From assembly GCA_020746835.1 (NCBI GenBank), contig JAGPNK010000032.1, positions 62,001 to 126,000 of the forward strand: a stretch of DNA of 64,000 bases, in the 5' to 3' direction. Made by a program: the position numbers and the translations under genes. The notes beneath the pieces were generated by a model. That model was not told the DNA's origin. It ran no database searches and was given only the letters and a program-made list of their open reading frames with translations. This document shows positions 1 to 14,284 of the stretch, in pieces; the first letter of the stretch is position 1; each line of letters begins with the position of its first letter. The stretch comes from Stachybotrys elegans (lineage: Eukaryota > Ascomycota > Sordariomycetes > Hypocreales > Stachybotryaceae).

Positions 1-589
1 GACATTTGAGAGATGCAGTCCACAGTAACGGCTTTTGCAACGCACTGCATAGGGAAAGGAAGTTTTGTGCTCTATGGCCTTCCCTCGTGTTCGCCTCGAC
101 GATAGAATGAAATGAAGATTCATAACTGAAGGTCGTTTGCTCCCGATCCCATTAGATCATATTGTTAGAAGCCATGGCGTTGCATTCCATCAAATCTACA
201 AAGCGGACTGTCCCTAATCCTCCATTATCCACGGTGATGTAGAGATCTGACGTCCAGCAAAGACAAGGCGTGCCCTGACCGCGGAGATCTAGGATGTCTA
301 CCGCGGAGACTAGATCAAGCGGGAACGAATGTATGATGTGATCAGTGCTCCAAGAATTACCAGACTGGTTTTAGTACATAACAGCGCCTCCTATTGCCTG
401 AACATAGATCGATCAGTAGTCCCAGAGCTAGTTACATCGTCCATTCGAGTGCATTGGGTTGAGAAAAGATCCTCAGTAGCCATCCACAGAGCGTTCGCCA
501 TGATTCTAGCACCGAACGTGCCATGTCCCATGTGAGCTCACCACCACCAGCAGATGCCAGCTGCAGCATATCAGCATGGTCATTGCCGC
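1..589. other. window edge, no gene resolved
   Basis: GC-balanced sequence without a convincing coding exon. It may be the downstream part of the decayed minus-strand gene that begins at 3139, but no recognisable continuation was found. Confidence 0.3.
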
Positions 590-3139
590 TCAGATCAATG
601 CGGCGGACTGATTCACGATAGCTCCACACCACTTTTGACGAGGCAGCAGCGGCTCTGGCGTCTCTGGAAGGACTATCGGTTTTGATAGTGTCATTATCTT
701 CGGTGCGTTAGTCTTCAATTTAAAGACGTCAACCTCGAATAAACATTCCTGATGTCTGCCGGTTTTGAACGCAAAGGTAGGGGTTGCATAGCGGCACTCC
801 TTCGAGGTTTTGTTCACTCCGCGGAGACGAAGGTTCTGCAGCGGCTGAAGGGCCTTGAGCGAGTTTAGCGTCCAGTCCAGCTACTAGCCTTCAACAATAA
901 GGTCTCCCGTCTTTAGTCTCGGTTTCGCTTTCACGGGTGTTTTGGGGTTTTGGCCCTCTTTACTAAGAATCACAATCCAGTCCTCTTTCTCTAATCTAGG
1001 ACGAGCAGTTAGCATCCCGCCTCCTGCGGTTTCTCTGGCACTTACGGAGCGTATGATAACGTTTTTCTGGTGAAGATGCGAAGGGTCAACAGAGGCTGAG
1101 ATATCTCCAGGGACTTGCAAGCCCAGATAAGAGACAGCCTTTCAGCTTCTCGAGTTTTGGAACAAGGTTTATCTTCAAGTTCCATCTGACCAAGTAGTTA
1201 TCCCTGGTGAAATATTAACAAAACGCCCAGGACCAGCACCGGTTTATACGTACTTGAAGCAACTGGTATCAGTTTTATCAAAATCTTTATCATCGGCCCA
1301 AATGGCGACCTCGTGGATGAAACCCTAAACAGGATCTCCGACCCACCAGGGGTCCAAGTTACATCGCTCTGCATAATAACTAGGCATGGAATCAGCCATA
1401 TAGTGTTCCGCAGCCCAAAAAATCACTCACCTTCAGTATGCTTTGCCCCAGCCTGGTCCATTAGGTAGTTTCTGGATCAGGGGCCCGCCCTCGTTCTGTG
1501 TGTTCCTCTTGGTCCAACGGTAGCTGACGTATTCGCCCCTTCTCTCCGGATCAGGGGGCTTAAAGTTATGTACGCCGCCACTATCTTCTGTAGTTTGGAT
1601 TGGATCCAATTTGCCAGTTCATACCAATGTTTGTGCCATCTGGCTCAGCGCCGAACTCAAGCCTCTCATACCAGACGTTGCTTGCCTTGTTCAAAGCACA
1701 GAGTTCTGGGAGAATGAACTTGTCGAAAAATATCTCGTGGTTCAGAAGATACGCTCTAATAGGGGGATGACCAGAGCCCCCATCCTGAGTGGCAAAATTA
1801 CCAGGCCAGATCAAGCGTGGATCGGTAGGACGTGTCCCTCCTCCGTGAACCATCTCAAGATACAGCAGGCGATTGCTGTTGCCTCCGCCATCGAAGCCAG
1901 TCTAACCATTTGGATACCCGTTCTTGGCGCTTTTGTAGTGGTGGGTTTGATGCAAACCTCTCTCAGGGCTATTCAATCATTAGAAACAGAGGATTTTCCA
2001 CAGCTACATCCAATACTTACTGTATGTGGGAGTAATGGTTCGGGCTAGTGAGCTGTTAGCTTCAGTTTATCTGCAGAAGGCTTAGGGGACACTTACTGGT
2101 TGGCGACTTGGACAAGCCCATTGAGTTCATGGAATCGTCGTCAAGTCTATTTGCCCACATGCTTAGCCATAGTTGCAGACGAAGGGCCGTATTGCTGTTT
2201 TCCTCCTCCAGCGACAGACCGCGACCATTCCAGTTTGTTCCAGTTCGCGCCGACAGCTTCATGTATAGGCGCTCTACAGAATAGTGCTGGCCAGTCAAAC
2301 CGCTCTTTCATACGTTTAATCTTGTTCTCTAGCTTCTTCCTGGCAGTTGGTTCCTGACGGTGGAAGGATCAGGGAATTACTCTAGAACAATAGGGGCCCG
2401 AAAAACCTTAACCCTAAGGGTCATCGAGGGACGCCGAGAGCGCCGACGGTACTTCCGCCAGACAGCAAAATGATGCTGCTTTGTCAATGATGGCCTGGCT
2501 CTGCTTACTGACTCAAGCCTCTCAATATGATGGGTCCACGGAGAACTCTTCTTGCGGAGCCTGTGGTATCTTGCGCCCCTCTTGCGCCTCTCTGTTGTCA
2601 GCCGTGTTTAACTGGGCATGTCTTGTGCTCATGTCATCATCCGACTCGGTAATTAAGGAATGATCAAGAGTTTCGCTGACCAAGCGTTCATCTGCTGGCT
2701 TCGTTTCCTCTGGCGCAGATGCAAGATGGGATTCTGGGTTGGTTTCCATGACCGATTGTACATGGGTCACAGGCCCCTCGGACTCTGTGGCATTCGACAA
2801 TGCCGATACGGCGTACTTCTTGCGAACCATAAGACCAAATTTGTCGAAATCGAACTCAGAAGGAAAGGGCGGTGCTGAATCCGTGCTTTGCCCCGGGGAG
2901 TAGAGACGCAGAAATTCTAGATCACCTTGCTCGATTGAACTGGCCGTGTCCTGCACTGGACGCCGCTTGAGTGTATTCCCTTCCTGTGATCGCTTGAACA
3001 TAGACAGGTTAAAGATTATTGCGGCCTTTTCCCAGTCGGGAACCTTCCGTGCAGCTGTATGAAGCATTTTTCTGTATTCTATGCCTCGGAGTGCCCATTG
3101 GTAGTACTGGACACGGTCTTGTCCCCTACAGCGTGCCAC
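590..3139 (-). pseudogene. decayed gene remnant, conserved fungal hypothetical protein
   Basis: Several minus-strand coding segments follow each other in the same direction but in shifted frames: 3139-2522 (205 codons, opening MARCRGQDRVQYYQWALRG), 2298-2062 (contains LRLQLWLSMWANRLDDDS), 1853-1581 (contains AYLLNHEIFFDKFILPEL) and a continuation to about 1440 that needs a one-base frame change near 1590. The 2298-2062 segment ends at a plausible GTAAGT donor near 2090. The composition is that of real protein, but frameshifts and stops break the chain, so I read it as a decaying large multi-exon gene rather than separate small genes. I do not recognise the family with confidence and assign no function. 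The segment sits directly against the RIP block that starts near 3180, which may have contributed to its decay. A functional gene with many introns is less likely but not excluded. Confidence 0.4.
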
Positions 3140-3230
3140 TGTTTTTAAAGGAACAAGACATTGAGACTTAATATCATGACCGCTCTGAGTGATACTGAAG
3201 AATTTACACCACTCTATTATATTATCTTAG

Positions 3231-3600
3231 GGTTTTAATAGAGTGGATATATATAGTAAGAGAAAAAGAACAATAGTAAATATAAATAATAGTAGCCTTA
3301 CTATCTATAGAACTAAAGAATAGAGTTAAATAATAAAGGGATTATTAAATAATATTATTTATTAACTAAGTTAAAGAATACTAAAGGGACTATAGTTATA
3401 ATAGTAAAAGTATATAGAGTTAGGGACTTATAATTAGCAAACCGGCCCTAATGTATATATATACTATTTCTTACTATATATTCTAATAATACTAACTTTA
3501 AAGGTACTATTATATACTATAATACTAATAGAAGTTTTTAAACTATATAGAATTATAATAAAGAAGTTAATTTACTATATACTATAGAATATATATAGTC
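3231..3600 (-). repeat. partial copy of the nested interspersed repeat
   Basis: Contains the recognisable order of motifs shared with the copies at 5638 and 18404: a GTATATTTAGTATAG-like end, a segment reading AATAATAGTAGCCTTACTAT, then AAAGGGATTATTAAA and a TTAGGG-containing stretch. It is RIP-mutated. No clear flanking direct repeat was found. Strand is given so that the common end is treated as the 3' end. Confidence 0.55.
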
Positions 3601-5384
3601 TCTAAATAGTAGTTCACTTTAATCTATTATAAATAGCTAAGAAATAACTTTTTAAAAATAAACTTAATCTATAAGAAAACACTCTATACTTTAAATAGTA
3701 TATTTTAAAACTGCTTTAGTACTATAAACTTATAATCTATACTTAAATAATATTTAACAGTCTTTTTAAACTTAGTTATAGTAGCTATAACTTTAAAAAT
3801 ATAAATATTAAGAATAGAAGAAAGCCTTTACTTTTAAAAGTATTAATATAAATAGACTAGCTAGTTTAGTAACTATATTATAATTTTAAACATTTATATT
3901 AATATTTTCTTTATTTAGTCTACTATTTAAATCCTAGAGTCTATTATAACTGTTATATAAAAATTAAAGTTATAAACACTAGTAAATTATATAAGCCTAC
4001 CTAAGTAACTAAAAGAAGGGTATAAAGTATAGCTTCTATAGACTTCTCTAACATTAATATTAAAGAGCTATATATAATAGAGTAAGAGTTTATAGGCTTT
4101 TCTAATGTTTTCTTATTAATAAGGTATTTTACTAGGGTGGATTTTCTATAACCTGCCTTACTTTTATTAAAAGCTTTTACTTTTAATACTTCTTAAATAA
4201 TTTAGTTATAAGCTTTATATATACTATTAACTTTACTTTTATTTACTTTATCTTTAGAAAGGAAAGTATCTCTAGAAGATATTTAAGAAATATTAGTAAA
4301 TAACTAAAAGTAATAAAGCTAAATTGCTTAATTAAGCTATTAAATCTCTTTATATTTATCTAGTTTTAGAATTAAAAGCTTAAATAGTATTTTACTAGTA
4401 TAATTATATTAATAAAACATTTAAATAGCTATATATACTATATACTAATAGATATTTTAACTTCTATATATATAAGTAAAATAGTACTTATATAGTCCTT
4501 TATAACTATTTTAAATAAATATATTTAAAAGTTATAAGTATATTTAGTAATATATTATACTTATTTCTAATTATTAATAATATTACTAAATACTATATCT
4601 TTATTAAATCTCTAGTACCTTTATAATTTATACTCTATAATATTTCTAAAGGCAGGTATAAACTATTTAAGTTTAGCTATACTCTCTAGAAGCTAAGAAA
4701 AGAGTTTATTTATATCTAGATGGCTTAGTATTAGTATAGTATAAGTATTATAAACGGCTCTATTATAATATTTACTAACTAAATTAAAAGTTTAAGTTAC
4801 TAGGGGGCCTTTACTATAGAGATTTATAGCTAGCTAATAATACTCTTAGTCTAGAGTTCTTAAAGAAAATCCAGTGTATTAATCTAAGTAAAAGTTACTA
4901 GACTTTATAAATATATTTTATTAGAAGAAATTACAAAAGAAAATAAAGGTAGACTTTATATACTTAATTTATATTTAGAATAAAAGACAGTAAAAGACCT
5001 TACTAAATATACATTAGTTAATAATGTACCTTAAATGCTTTTTAAATTTTATTATTATAATATATAGTATATAGCTTAGTAGAGATAAAATTAATATTTA
5101 AAGCCTTATCTATTATAAAACATTAGTTAAAAATCACTAAAGAAAGGGTAAAATAAAAACATTTTATTAATATTACTATTAGAAACTAGCTTTTATATAA
5201 AGCCTTACTTATACTAATAGAAAAATGCTAAATTAAGCTTATTTATAAAGCTTTTAGGGTTTTAAATGGCACTTATTAAGAGTAAAGAATAGTAATATAC
5301 TTATTATATTTTAAATTTCATTATTTACTTTAATTAATAGTTACTTTAGTTTAGAACCCTTTTAAAGCTCATACTATAATAAAG

Positions 5385-7100
5385 TAAATATATATAGTAA
5401 ATAGAATAATTAGTTATATACTAATAGTTACTTTACTATCTATATAAATAAAGTTAAATAAAGGGATTATTAAACTACTACTAGAAGTAATAAGGGGTTT
5501 ATAGTTATAGTATTAATAGTAAAAGTATAAATATAATTAGGGGACCTATAAGACTTAATATATATATATACCATTTATTAATATATTTTAATAAGGGAAG
5601 GTAGTATATTAAAAGTAATACTAAAATACTATATATAATATAATAAATATATTTAGTATAGAAAAAAGAATAATAGTATATATAAATAATAATAACCTTA
5701 CTATCTATAGAACTAAAGAATAGTATTAAATAATAAAGGGATTATTAGATAATATTATCTATTAGCTAGATCTAGAGAATAATAAAAGAGCTATAGTAAT
5801 AGTAGTAATAATAAAAGTATATAAAGTTAGGGAAACCTATAGTTAGTAAACTTAATGTATATATATACTGTTTATTAGCTCTAGCTTTTATATATATTCT
5901 AATAAAGCTAGCCTTAAAGGTACTATTATATATACTAAGAGTAATATACTAAGGTTAGAATACTATTATAATTCTAGTAAAAGTTATTAAACTATATAGG
6001 CTTATATATAATAGCTATAGCTATAGATAGTACTATAGCTATATTAGACTAGAAATATATAATTTAATATATAAAGCCTAGCCCTAGAATAGAGTTTAAG
6101 AAATATATATAAAAAGGCCTTTACTTTTTCTATTATCTTTCTCTTTCTCTTTCTTTTATATATACTACTACTATTAGATTTAATATTTATTACTATAAAT
6201 TTAACTAGAAGCTAAAATACTAAAGGTATTCTAAGTCTTTAAAAATAATCTAAGGCTATAAATGATTAGACCTAAGTAAGTCTATTTATTCTAAGAGACC
6301 TTTAAGAAATAGTATTACTAATAGTAATAAACTAGGGCTTTTAAGCTTTTTAAATAATAGTTTAAAAGCCTAAATTTAAACTCTCTTTAAAACTAAAGGG
6401 AGAAAAAAAGGCTAATAGACTAACTAAGTATATAAAGGCTATAAGAATATAATAGCTCTATATCTTAAAGTCTATCTATTTTAACTAATATATTCTAGCT
6501 AGGGAAGAATAGAAAACTACTAAACTATTAGAATTATAAGGATAGCTACTTAGTATACTACTTTAGTAAAGGGAGATAGAGAGTCTCCTTTAATTATTTT
6601 AGACTATATAAAGCCTAGATAATATTTAATATATCCTTAACCTCTAGACAAAAGACCCTTATTAACTATACTACTATTAGTTTATTTATAACTATATTTA
6701 TAACTATAGTCTCTATAGCTACTAGAGGAATATTTTCTATATAATTAAAGCCTTAATATAGTCTCTAAATCATTTAGAAAGTTAGTTAAATAATAGTATA
6801 CTAAGGGATATATAATATAGATAATTAAATATATCTATTATATAATAGGTAATTAGGCATTTATATAATCTATTTAATCTTAGTATAATTAGAAAGGGAA
6901 CCTTATTAATATTCCTTCTTTTTTAAGTAGTTTTACTTTATACTTAAAGGGATTAAAATACTATATATACTATATTACTAGTAGAGATTTTTAAACTATA
7001 TAGACTTATAATAAAAAAGCTAAATCACTATATAAAAGTTTATTATTAGTTAAATATAGACTTAGTATTATATGCCGGCAGTTATATTATATTATTTATC
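5385..7100 (-). repeat. outer repeat copy interrupted by a second copy
   Basis: The left part (5385-5637) and right part (6954 to about 7100) read as one continuous copy of the same family once the insertion at 5638-6953 is taken out. The right part resumes with the segment leading to TTTTTAAACTATATAGACTT, also found in the 3.2 kb copy. This makes it the older of two nested insertions. It is RIP-mutated and has no coding capacity. Confidence 0.55.
5638..6953 (-). mobile_element. nested interspersed repeat, copy A (about 1.3 kb)
   Basis: Bounded by identical 16 bp direct repeats at 5622-5637 and 6954-6969, extendable by two bases if one C/T difference is allowed. Inside, the copy runs from the family's common end to an imperfect hairpin near 6920-6950. 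Four longer copies (A-D) show the same structure with unrelated flanking duplications, so the duplications belong to the target, not the element. No open frame survives. Orientation is inferred from truncated copies that keep only the common end, taken as the 3' end. The element is inserted into an older copy of its own family. Confidence 0.7.
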
Positions 7101-7780
7101 TTTAATTAGTTAAAATAATTAATTTCTAAGTAATATATTTTTAATATATATAATAAATATTAAGCCTTTCTATACTAGCTAGTTTAACTATATATAAAAT
7201 TATAGTATAGAAGTTACCTTATATATAATATAAGAACTAATCTAAACTATATATTTAAAAGGGACTAATCTTTAGTTATACTAGGAAACTATAAACTAGT
7301 ATTAATAATTTAATAATTCTATCTATATAATAGATATATAGAAAGAGAGTAGTAAACTTAATAAAACTAATAAATTAGTAAATATAAAAACTTAAGTTAA
7401 TAATATTTAATATAGGGAGTTATATTTTAAATATATTATAAATAGAAGCCTTTATAAATAAAATAAAATAGTATATAATAGATTAGCCATTACTAATAGA
7501 ATATATATATTTTATCTATATTAATTTTAATATAGCTACTTTTAAAGTAATGGTTATTATAAAATTACTTTAGATTTCTACTTGTTTTTATTTATTCTAA
7601 ATGTATTTTAAAAGTAACCTTTTCTAGCTAGAGATTAATATAAGAGATAGTACTAGTATATTATTCTCTAGTATTATATACTGGGTTACTACTTAATATT
7701 ACTAATGCTATAATAAGCTTAAAGTATAGAGATAATACTATATAGAAGGATATAGAATCTTACTATAGAAAGTAAAGTAC

Positions 7781-9085
7781 CCCCCTAAGTATAGAGCAAA
7801 GACTACTTAAGGGGGAATAGTAAGTATTTCTTTCTAGCTATACTAAGGTTAAATAGGTTATATAAATGCCTAATTGCCTATTATATAGAACTATATTAAG
7901 GCTTTAACTATATAGAAAATGTCTCTTTTATAGCTATAGGGACTATAGTTATAAATATAGTTATAAATAGACTAATAGTAGTATAATTAATAAATAGAGT
8001 TTTCTATCTATAAATTAAAAATATATTAAATATTATTTAGGCCTTTTTAAAATACTTAAAGAAAGCTTTTTACTTTCTTTTATTAAAGTAGTATATTAAG
8101 TAGTTTATTAAGGCCTATTTTTAAAAGTTAATTCTAGTTTAGCCTTAGCTTTTATTAGTTAGAGTATAACTATTTAGTCTTTTTAAAAGAGGATTTTCTT
8201 TTTTTACTCTTTATTTTCTAATAATTTAAATTAAGATAATTTAATAGATATTTAAAAGGCTTAAATACTAGGTTTTATTATATAATATAAACTATTAATA
8301 ATACTATTTATTAGCCTTTTAGAATAGATAGACTTATTTATATCTAGCTATATATAGCTTTAGTAAGCTATTTAGTAAAGGAATTTAGCTTAGAAATGCC
8401 CTTAGTATTTTAGTTATTTAGTTAGTTTATTATAAGTTTATTATTAATAAATTTTAAATTTAGTAGTAATAGTATATATAAAAAGAAAAGAAAGAAAGAA
8501 ATAATAGAAAGAGTAAAGGCCTTTTTATATATATTTCTTAAACTCTATTTTAAAACTAAGCCTTATATACTAAATTATATATTTTTAGTTTAATATAGCT
8601 ATAGTACTATTTATAGCTATAGCTATTATATACTTCTTTATTATAAGTCTATAAAGTTTAATAACTTCTATTAGAATTATAATATATATAGTATTCTAAC
8701 CTTAGTATATTAGCATTTTATCTAATTACTTTTATTATATATAGCTAATAATTAATTCTAAATAATAGTACCTTTAAAGCCAGCCTTATTAAAATATATA
8801 TAAGGGCTAAATAAATAGACTAATAAATAGTATATATATATATTAAAAGGCTAGTTTACTAACTATAAGTCCCCCTAACTATATATACTTATACTTACTA
8901 CTATTACTACTATTATAGCTCTTTTATTATTCTCTAGCTCTAACTAATAGAAAATATTAATTATATACTATAGTTTAATAATCTCTTTATTATTTAATAC
9001 TATTCTTTAATTCTATAGGTAGTAAGGCTACTATTATTTATATATACTATTATTCTTTTTTCTATACTAAATATACCTACTATAT
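7781..9085 (+). mobile_element. nested interspersed repeat, copy B (about 1.3 kb)
   Basis: Reverse-oriented relative to copy A and bounded by identical 17 bp direct repeats (TATAGAAAGTAAAGTAC) at 7764-7780 and 9086-9102. The left end carries an imperfect hairpin at about 7781-7815 (CCCCCTAAGTATAG pairing with CTACTTAAGGGGG). The right end is the family's common terminus. The copy is RIP-mutated throughout and non-coding. Confidence 0.7.
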
Positions 9086-12000
9086 TATAGAAAGTAAAGT
9101 ACTTTAGTAAAGAAGTATATTACTAGCTAAAATTATTAACTTTAAAGAAACCCTATTAAAGAAATAAATAAATTAAAAGATATAAATTAATAGAAAATTT
9201 ATATATAAAGAACTTATTAAGTAAAAGTAAATATAGAAATATAAAGCTTTAGCTAAATATAAAGAGACAATATAATACTATTAATAAAATATAACTTTTA
9301 ATAACTAATTATTATTATTACTTAGCTAAGACTTAATTTCTTTATAAATTTATATTTCGTAGAATATTATTAGTAATTTATTATTACTATTTATTTTATA
9401 ATAGTAATATAAATAATAATATTATTTACTTACTAAATTATTACTTAGTATTTTAAATTCTAAAAGGCTTAATATACTTAAAGATAGATTTATTTTATAA
9501 ATACTTTAAATTTATAATATTAAGTATAGTTATTTTAATAATATTAATATAACTACTCTTAGTAAGGACTTTTATATTTAATATAGTTATATTAAAAGCT
9601 TACTTATAAAATAAATATAAATAATAACTATTTTTATGAATTATAAAAGGCATTAACTATTTAATTTTACTAATATATTTATATATTATATTTACTATAG
9701 GAATATAGCTTTAGTTTACTAACTAAATAAAAAACTATTTAAAGTTACTTTTTATATTTTATAGTATTTTTAAAATATAAAGACTTATAAAAGTATAATA
9801 TTTCCTAGATAATCTATAGATAAATTAGATTTATATAGTTATTACTCTATTAATTCTTAGTATTCTAACTATAGTTTATTTATATATTTAATATATAAGT
9901 TTATAATATTTATTTTAGTTAAGTAATCCATTCTATAAGAAATATAGAGGTATTTTTAAAAACTAACTTTATAAATAACTATATTATAGTAAGATATTTA
10001 TTTTACTATTTATTTAATTAGAGATTTCTATTTCTTAATATTTAATATTATATTTAATATATTTTAAATTATTAATTACTAAGGAATCTCCCTTTTACTA
10101 AGGCAAAAATATATCTATTAGTAAATATTATTAAGGTAGTTTACCTTTTTATAAAGTAGTATACTACTTACTTTAAGAGTCTAGCTATTTATATTATTTA
10201 CTAATAGACTCTTAAACATTTTAATAATAGAAGACTTACTAATACTTATTTAGCTTTTATTAATAATAAACTATTAATAAATTATATTAAGAATAGAAAT
10301 ACTATAGGTAAGTTTTATTTCTTAAGGCTAAAATTACTATCTTAGCTATATATTTATAAAGTTATTATATAAAGTAAATAAATAAAGAATTTATATATTT
10401 ATTTAACTCTAAATAACTTTAACTATTAGTTACTAAGTATAGTAGCTATTACTAAGTGAGTATAGTATATATTACTAATAGACTTAGTTAAATATATATA
10501 TTAAAGTAAAGAATAAATAGTACTAATGTTTTTAAATAGTATATATTTACCATTACTAGTATAATTAAGCTTAAAGATACTAGTATTAATACTTAAGCTA
10601 ATAGTTATTAAAATAGATATAGTATTACTTTAGAATAGTTTAGCTATATTTTAAATTAGTAATATAGTAGGGGTCTATTTTAATTATATATAGTAGTAAA
10701 AGAAATTACTAACTGTATTATTTATATTATTACTAAAAGTAATAAAGGCAGTAGGGTTAATTAGTAGCTTTTATAAAGTGTATATTATAGGTTTATAATT
10801 AATATTTAATAAGTTAGGCATATTATAGAAATATATACACTAGTTTTATAGCTTTTTAAACTTAGATAATATAAAAATAAAGAGTTATAATAAAGTCTAT
10901 AAAGCTTCTTTTTATATTAAACTCCTTTATTAATATAAAGCCTTTACTATACTTTTATTTATTTTAAGCTATACTAAGAATATTAAAAATAAGTTAATTT
11001 TAAACTTATATTAATAAAGTTAAAGTACTAAATGGCTAGGGGAAGTATCTTTACTAGAATTATTTATCTTTAGTTATTAAAAGAATCTTACTATATTTTA
11101 TAATAATTTATTTTATATAAGCCTAAGGCTTTTTATAGGTAATAGTATAGATTTAATTAAATGAGTATTATTAATAGTAGGCTTTAATATTAGTTTCCTT
11201 AAGTATAGACCCTTTTTACTAAATTTACTAATTTATTTATTAATATTTTAAAAAGGATAATTCTATATTAATTAATAACTATTTCTCTTTACTATACTAT
11301 TTTAATAATAAAGCTACTATTACTATATTTATAAAACAATTAGTAGGATAATAAATATAAATAAATAAAGGCAATTTATAGTTACTTAACTTTTATAACT
11401 ATAGTTAGTAAATTTTATTTATTTTTAATATTTCTTCTAGAGTCTTTATTCTTTTACCTTTATCTTTTTTATTATTCTTGCCTTTTTAAATATTACTAAC
11501 TAGTCTTTTATTAATACTTTTTATATTATTTTTTAATATATTACTATTATAATTATTAGAGCTATTTAAATTCTATATAGACTTAATTTTTAATAGTAAG
11601 TCTTGCTTTAGTTTATTAATAAAAGTAGACTTTACTTTATTACTTTTAGAGCTTTTATTTATATTTTTATTTTAAGGAATCTATAAGTATTAGTAGCTTA
11701 AATCCTAGGCAATATATATTAGTCTTTAAATTACTTATATATTTAGGCTCTATTATAATATAATAGGTCATTCTTAACTAGTATTTAATAATATAAAATT
11801 AACTATCTAGAGATATTTAATTCTAAATAGACTTTTAAATAGTAAGTACCTAGCTTTTTAATTTATATTTTATTAAAATAACTTTAGTTATAAAAGAGTA
11901 ATTCCCTTTTATTATTATATTAAAGATACTTTTCTATTTTAAAGTTAATATATAATAATAAATAGTTAGCTAGTTTCTATTATATATTAGTAAAGAATAT

Positions 12001-13324
12001 ATAATAAGTAAAAAGTATTCCCTTTAAGAACTATTTATATTCTAGAAATTAAAAATATTAGCTAATAAACTATATACTTAAGCTTAAAGCTTGCCTTTAG
12101 CTTAGTACTAAAATTAAATTTCCATACTTAGAAAAAGTTAAATATTTAGTTTAATAAAGCTTTAAAGTATTTAAGTTAATATATATATAGTTTTCTTATA
12201 TTCTTTTATTTACTATAATTATACTTAAGTATATCTTTTAGAAACTCTATAGGTTAGTTCTTATTAATAATAAAGTAGCTATTTTAATTATATATAATTA
12301 AACTAGCTTTAAAAGTTATTAAAGGTTTTAAATTATCTATTAATTACTATACTAAGTTTATTACCTATTATTTATAATAGAAATTAATATTTACTTTATA
12401 GAAAATAAAAAACCTATATTATTAACTAAAAGGTAATTTACTTTTAAATATCTTTTAAAATAATAAATCTATTAAACTTAATATATTAAATAAACTTTAA
12501 AGTTTAAATTTATAAATAAAACTATAAAAATTAATTAATTTAAACTATAAATGCCTATAAACCCTACTATAAAAGCAAACTAATGTTTTAATCTTTTAAA
12601 ACACTTTATACTTTTCTTATATATTAAGTACTTAGTTAGAATTAAAGTTATTTTCTAGAATTATATAGCTTACTAAAATAGATTTTAATAGCTTTAAACT
12701 TTTATCTTTAAAATAATATTACTATATTATAAAGATATATTAAAAGTATAAAAGCTACTTATTAAATATACTTAAGTATTTACCTTTACTTATTTATAAA
12801 TAAGGTATTTAGTACTTTTAAACATTTTAAAACACTACTATTATATTATTTACCCTAAGTAACTAAGTGAAATGGATATTAATAATTAATAGCATTAATG
12901 CTTACTTAGTATCTAAAAGAAAAGCTATTATATTTTTATTTCTATAAGTTACTTTATATAGTACTATTTACTATAGTAGTTATATTATTAGTATAGCTAT
13001 TAGAATTATAATATTAAATGAATTATTTAATAATACTATAACTTTACTTATTAAGTTTATAGTTATAATAAAGCTTAATATAGACTATTTATTATATTTA
13101 TATTAATAGACTTTATTACTATTAATAAACTAAGTAAATATAGTTATTTCTTATATTTTAGGTTATTTTTATATTAGTGGGATTTTTATTTTTAATTTTA
13201 ATATAGAGAGAATTATATAATGCTAATAGTTAAGTATTAGCAGCCTAATTATTTATAGCCTTAGGTAATATAAATTGTTCTTAGGGGCTTAAAATACCCC
13301 TAGTATTTTAGCTTTTAGTTAAAT

Positions 13325-13805
13325 CTATAGTATATATAGTATTAATAAATATTAAATCTAGTAGTATATATATAGAAGGAAAAGAAAGAGAAAGATAATA
13401 AAAAGAGTAAAGGCCTTTTTATATATATTTCTTAAACTCTATTTTAGAGCTAGACTTTATATACTAAATTATATATTTCTAGCCTAATATAGCTATAGTA
13501 CTATCTATAGCTATAGCTATTATATGCTTAATAACTTCTACTAGAATTATAAAGATAGTATTCTAACCTTAGTATATTACTCTTAATAATAGTACCTTTA
13601 GCTAGCCTTATTAAAATATATATAAGGGCTAGAGCTAATAAATAGTATATATATATATTAAGTTTACTAACTATAGGTCCCCCTAACTTTATATACTTAT
13701 ATATAGTTACTATTATTACTACTACTATAGCCCTTTTATTATTCTCTAGCTCTAGCTAATAAATAATATTAGTAGTTTAATAATCTCTTTACTTTACTAG
13801 TATTT
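13325..13805 (+). repeat. partial copy of the interspersed repeat
   Basis: Same orientation and motif order as copy B, from the pyrimidine/purine-rich AAAAGAAAGAG segment to AATAATCTCTTT. It lacks both the hairpin end and the common terminus. No target duplication was found. Confidence 0.5.
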
Positions 13806-14284
13806 AATTTTAAGTCTACTATTTTTAAAAGCTTTAATTCTAATTTATAAACAGATTACTAACTTTATTATCTATTTTAAAGGCCTGTTTTTATTCTTAA
13901 TAATTTATTATCTATTTTAATAACTTATAGTTTATTCTTACTACTTATCTTAGTTAGTATTTTATTCTTATTAGCCATTAATAGAACTAAATAAATGTTT
14001 TATAAAGATCCCTTTTAATTATTAATACTATAAAATAAAGCTAGTTTAAGAAAGGGCATATAGCTTTTCTAAGTACTATATTAATAGATAAGATTAGTTA
14101 AGACTAATAAGTTAGATTGTAGACTTAGCGCGTTTATATATTAATATAGGCAATAATAAGTTATATCTAAAGAAGGCATTAAGGTTAATTATAGCTACTA
14201 TACACTGCTTTACTAACTTAGACAACGGCTAATAAAGTTTAGTATAAGGGTCTAAATCACACCCTATAGAAAATTTTAGCACTG

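Larger units (their letters stand above)
3180..14280. repeat. RIP-degraded AT-rich repeat block 1
   Basis: About 11 kb of extremely AT-rich DNA made almost entirely of TpA-rich strings, with CpA and TpG nearly absent and no open reading frame of note. This is the known product of repeat-induced point mutation (C to T, preferred at CpA) acting on duplicated DNA in Pezizomycotina. Several related repeat copies are listed separately. The rest, notably about 9.1-13.2 kb, is probably dead transposon sequence that I could not assign to a class. Both edges are abrupt, near 3180 and 14280. Confidence 0.85.

Noticed and set aside
7781..7815. Helitron-type 3' hairpin
   Set aside because: Helitrons do not make target duplications and end in CTRR; these copies have 14-21 bp duplications.
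5640..9090. Reading copies A and B as LTRs of one larger retrotransposon
   Set aside because: They are in opposite orientation and each has its own distinct flanking duplication.
3180..14280. CRISPR array or centromere repeat
   Set aside because: No regularly spaced identical repeats; the repetitiveness is dispersed and RIP-derived, in a eukaryotic context.
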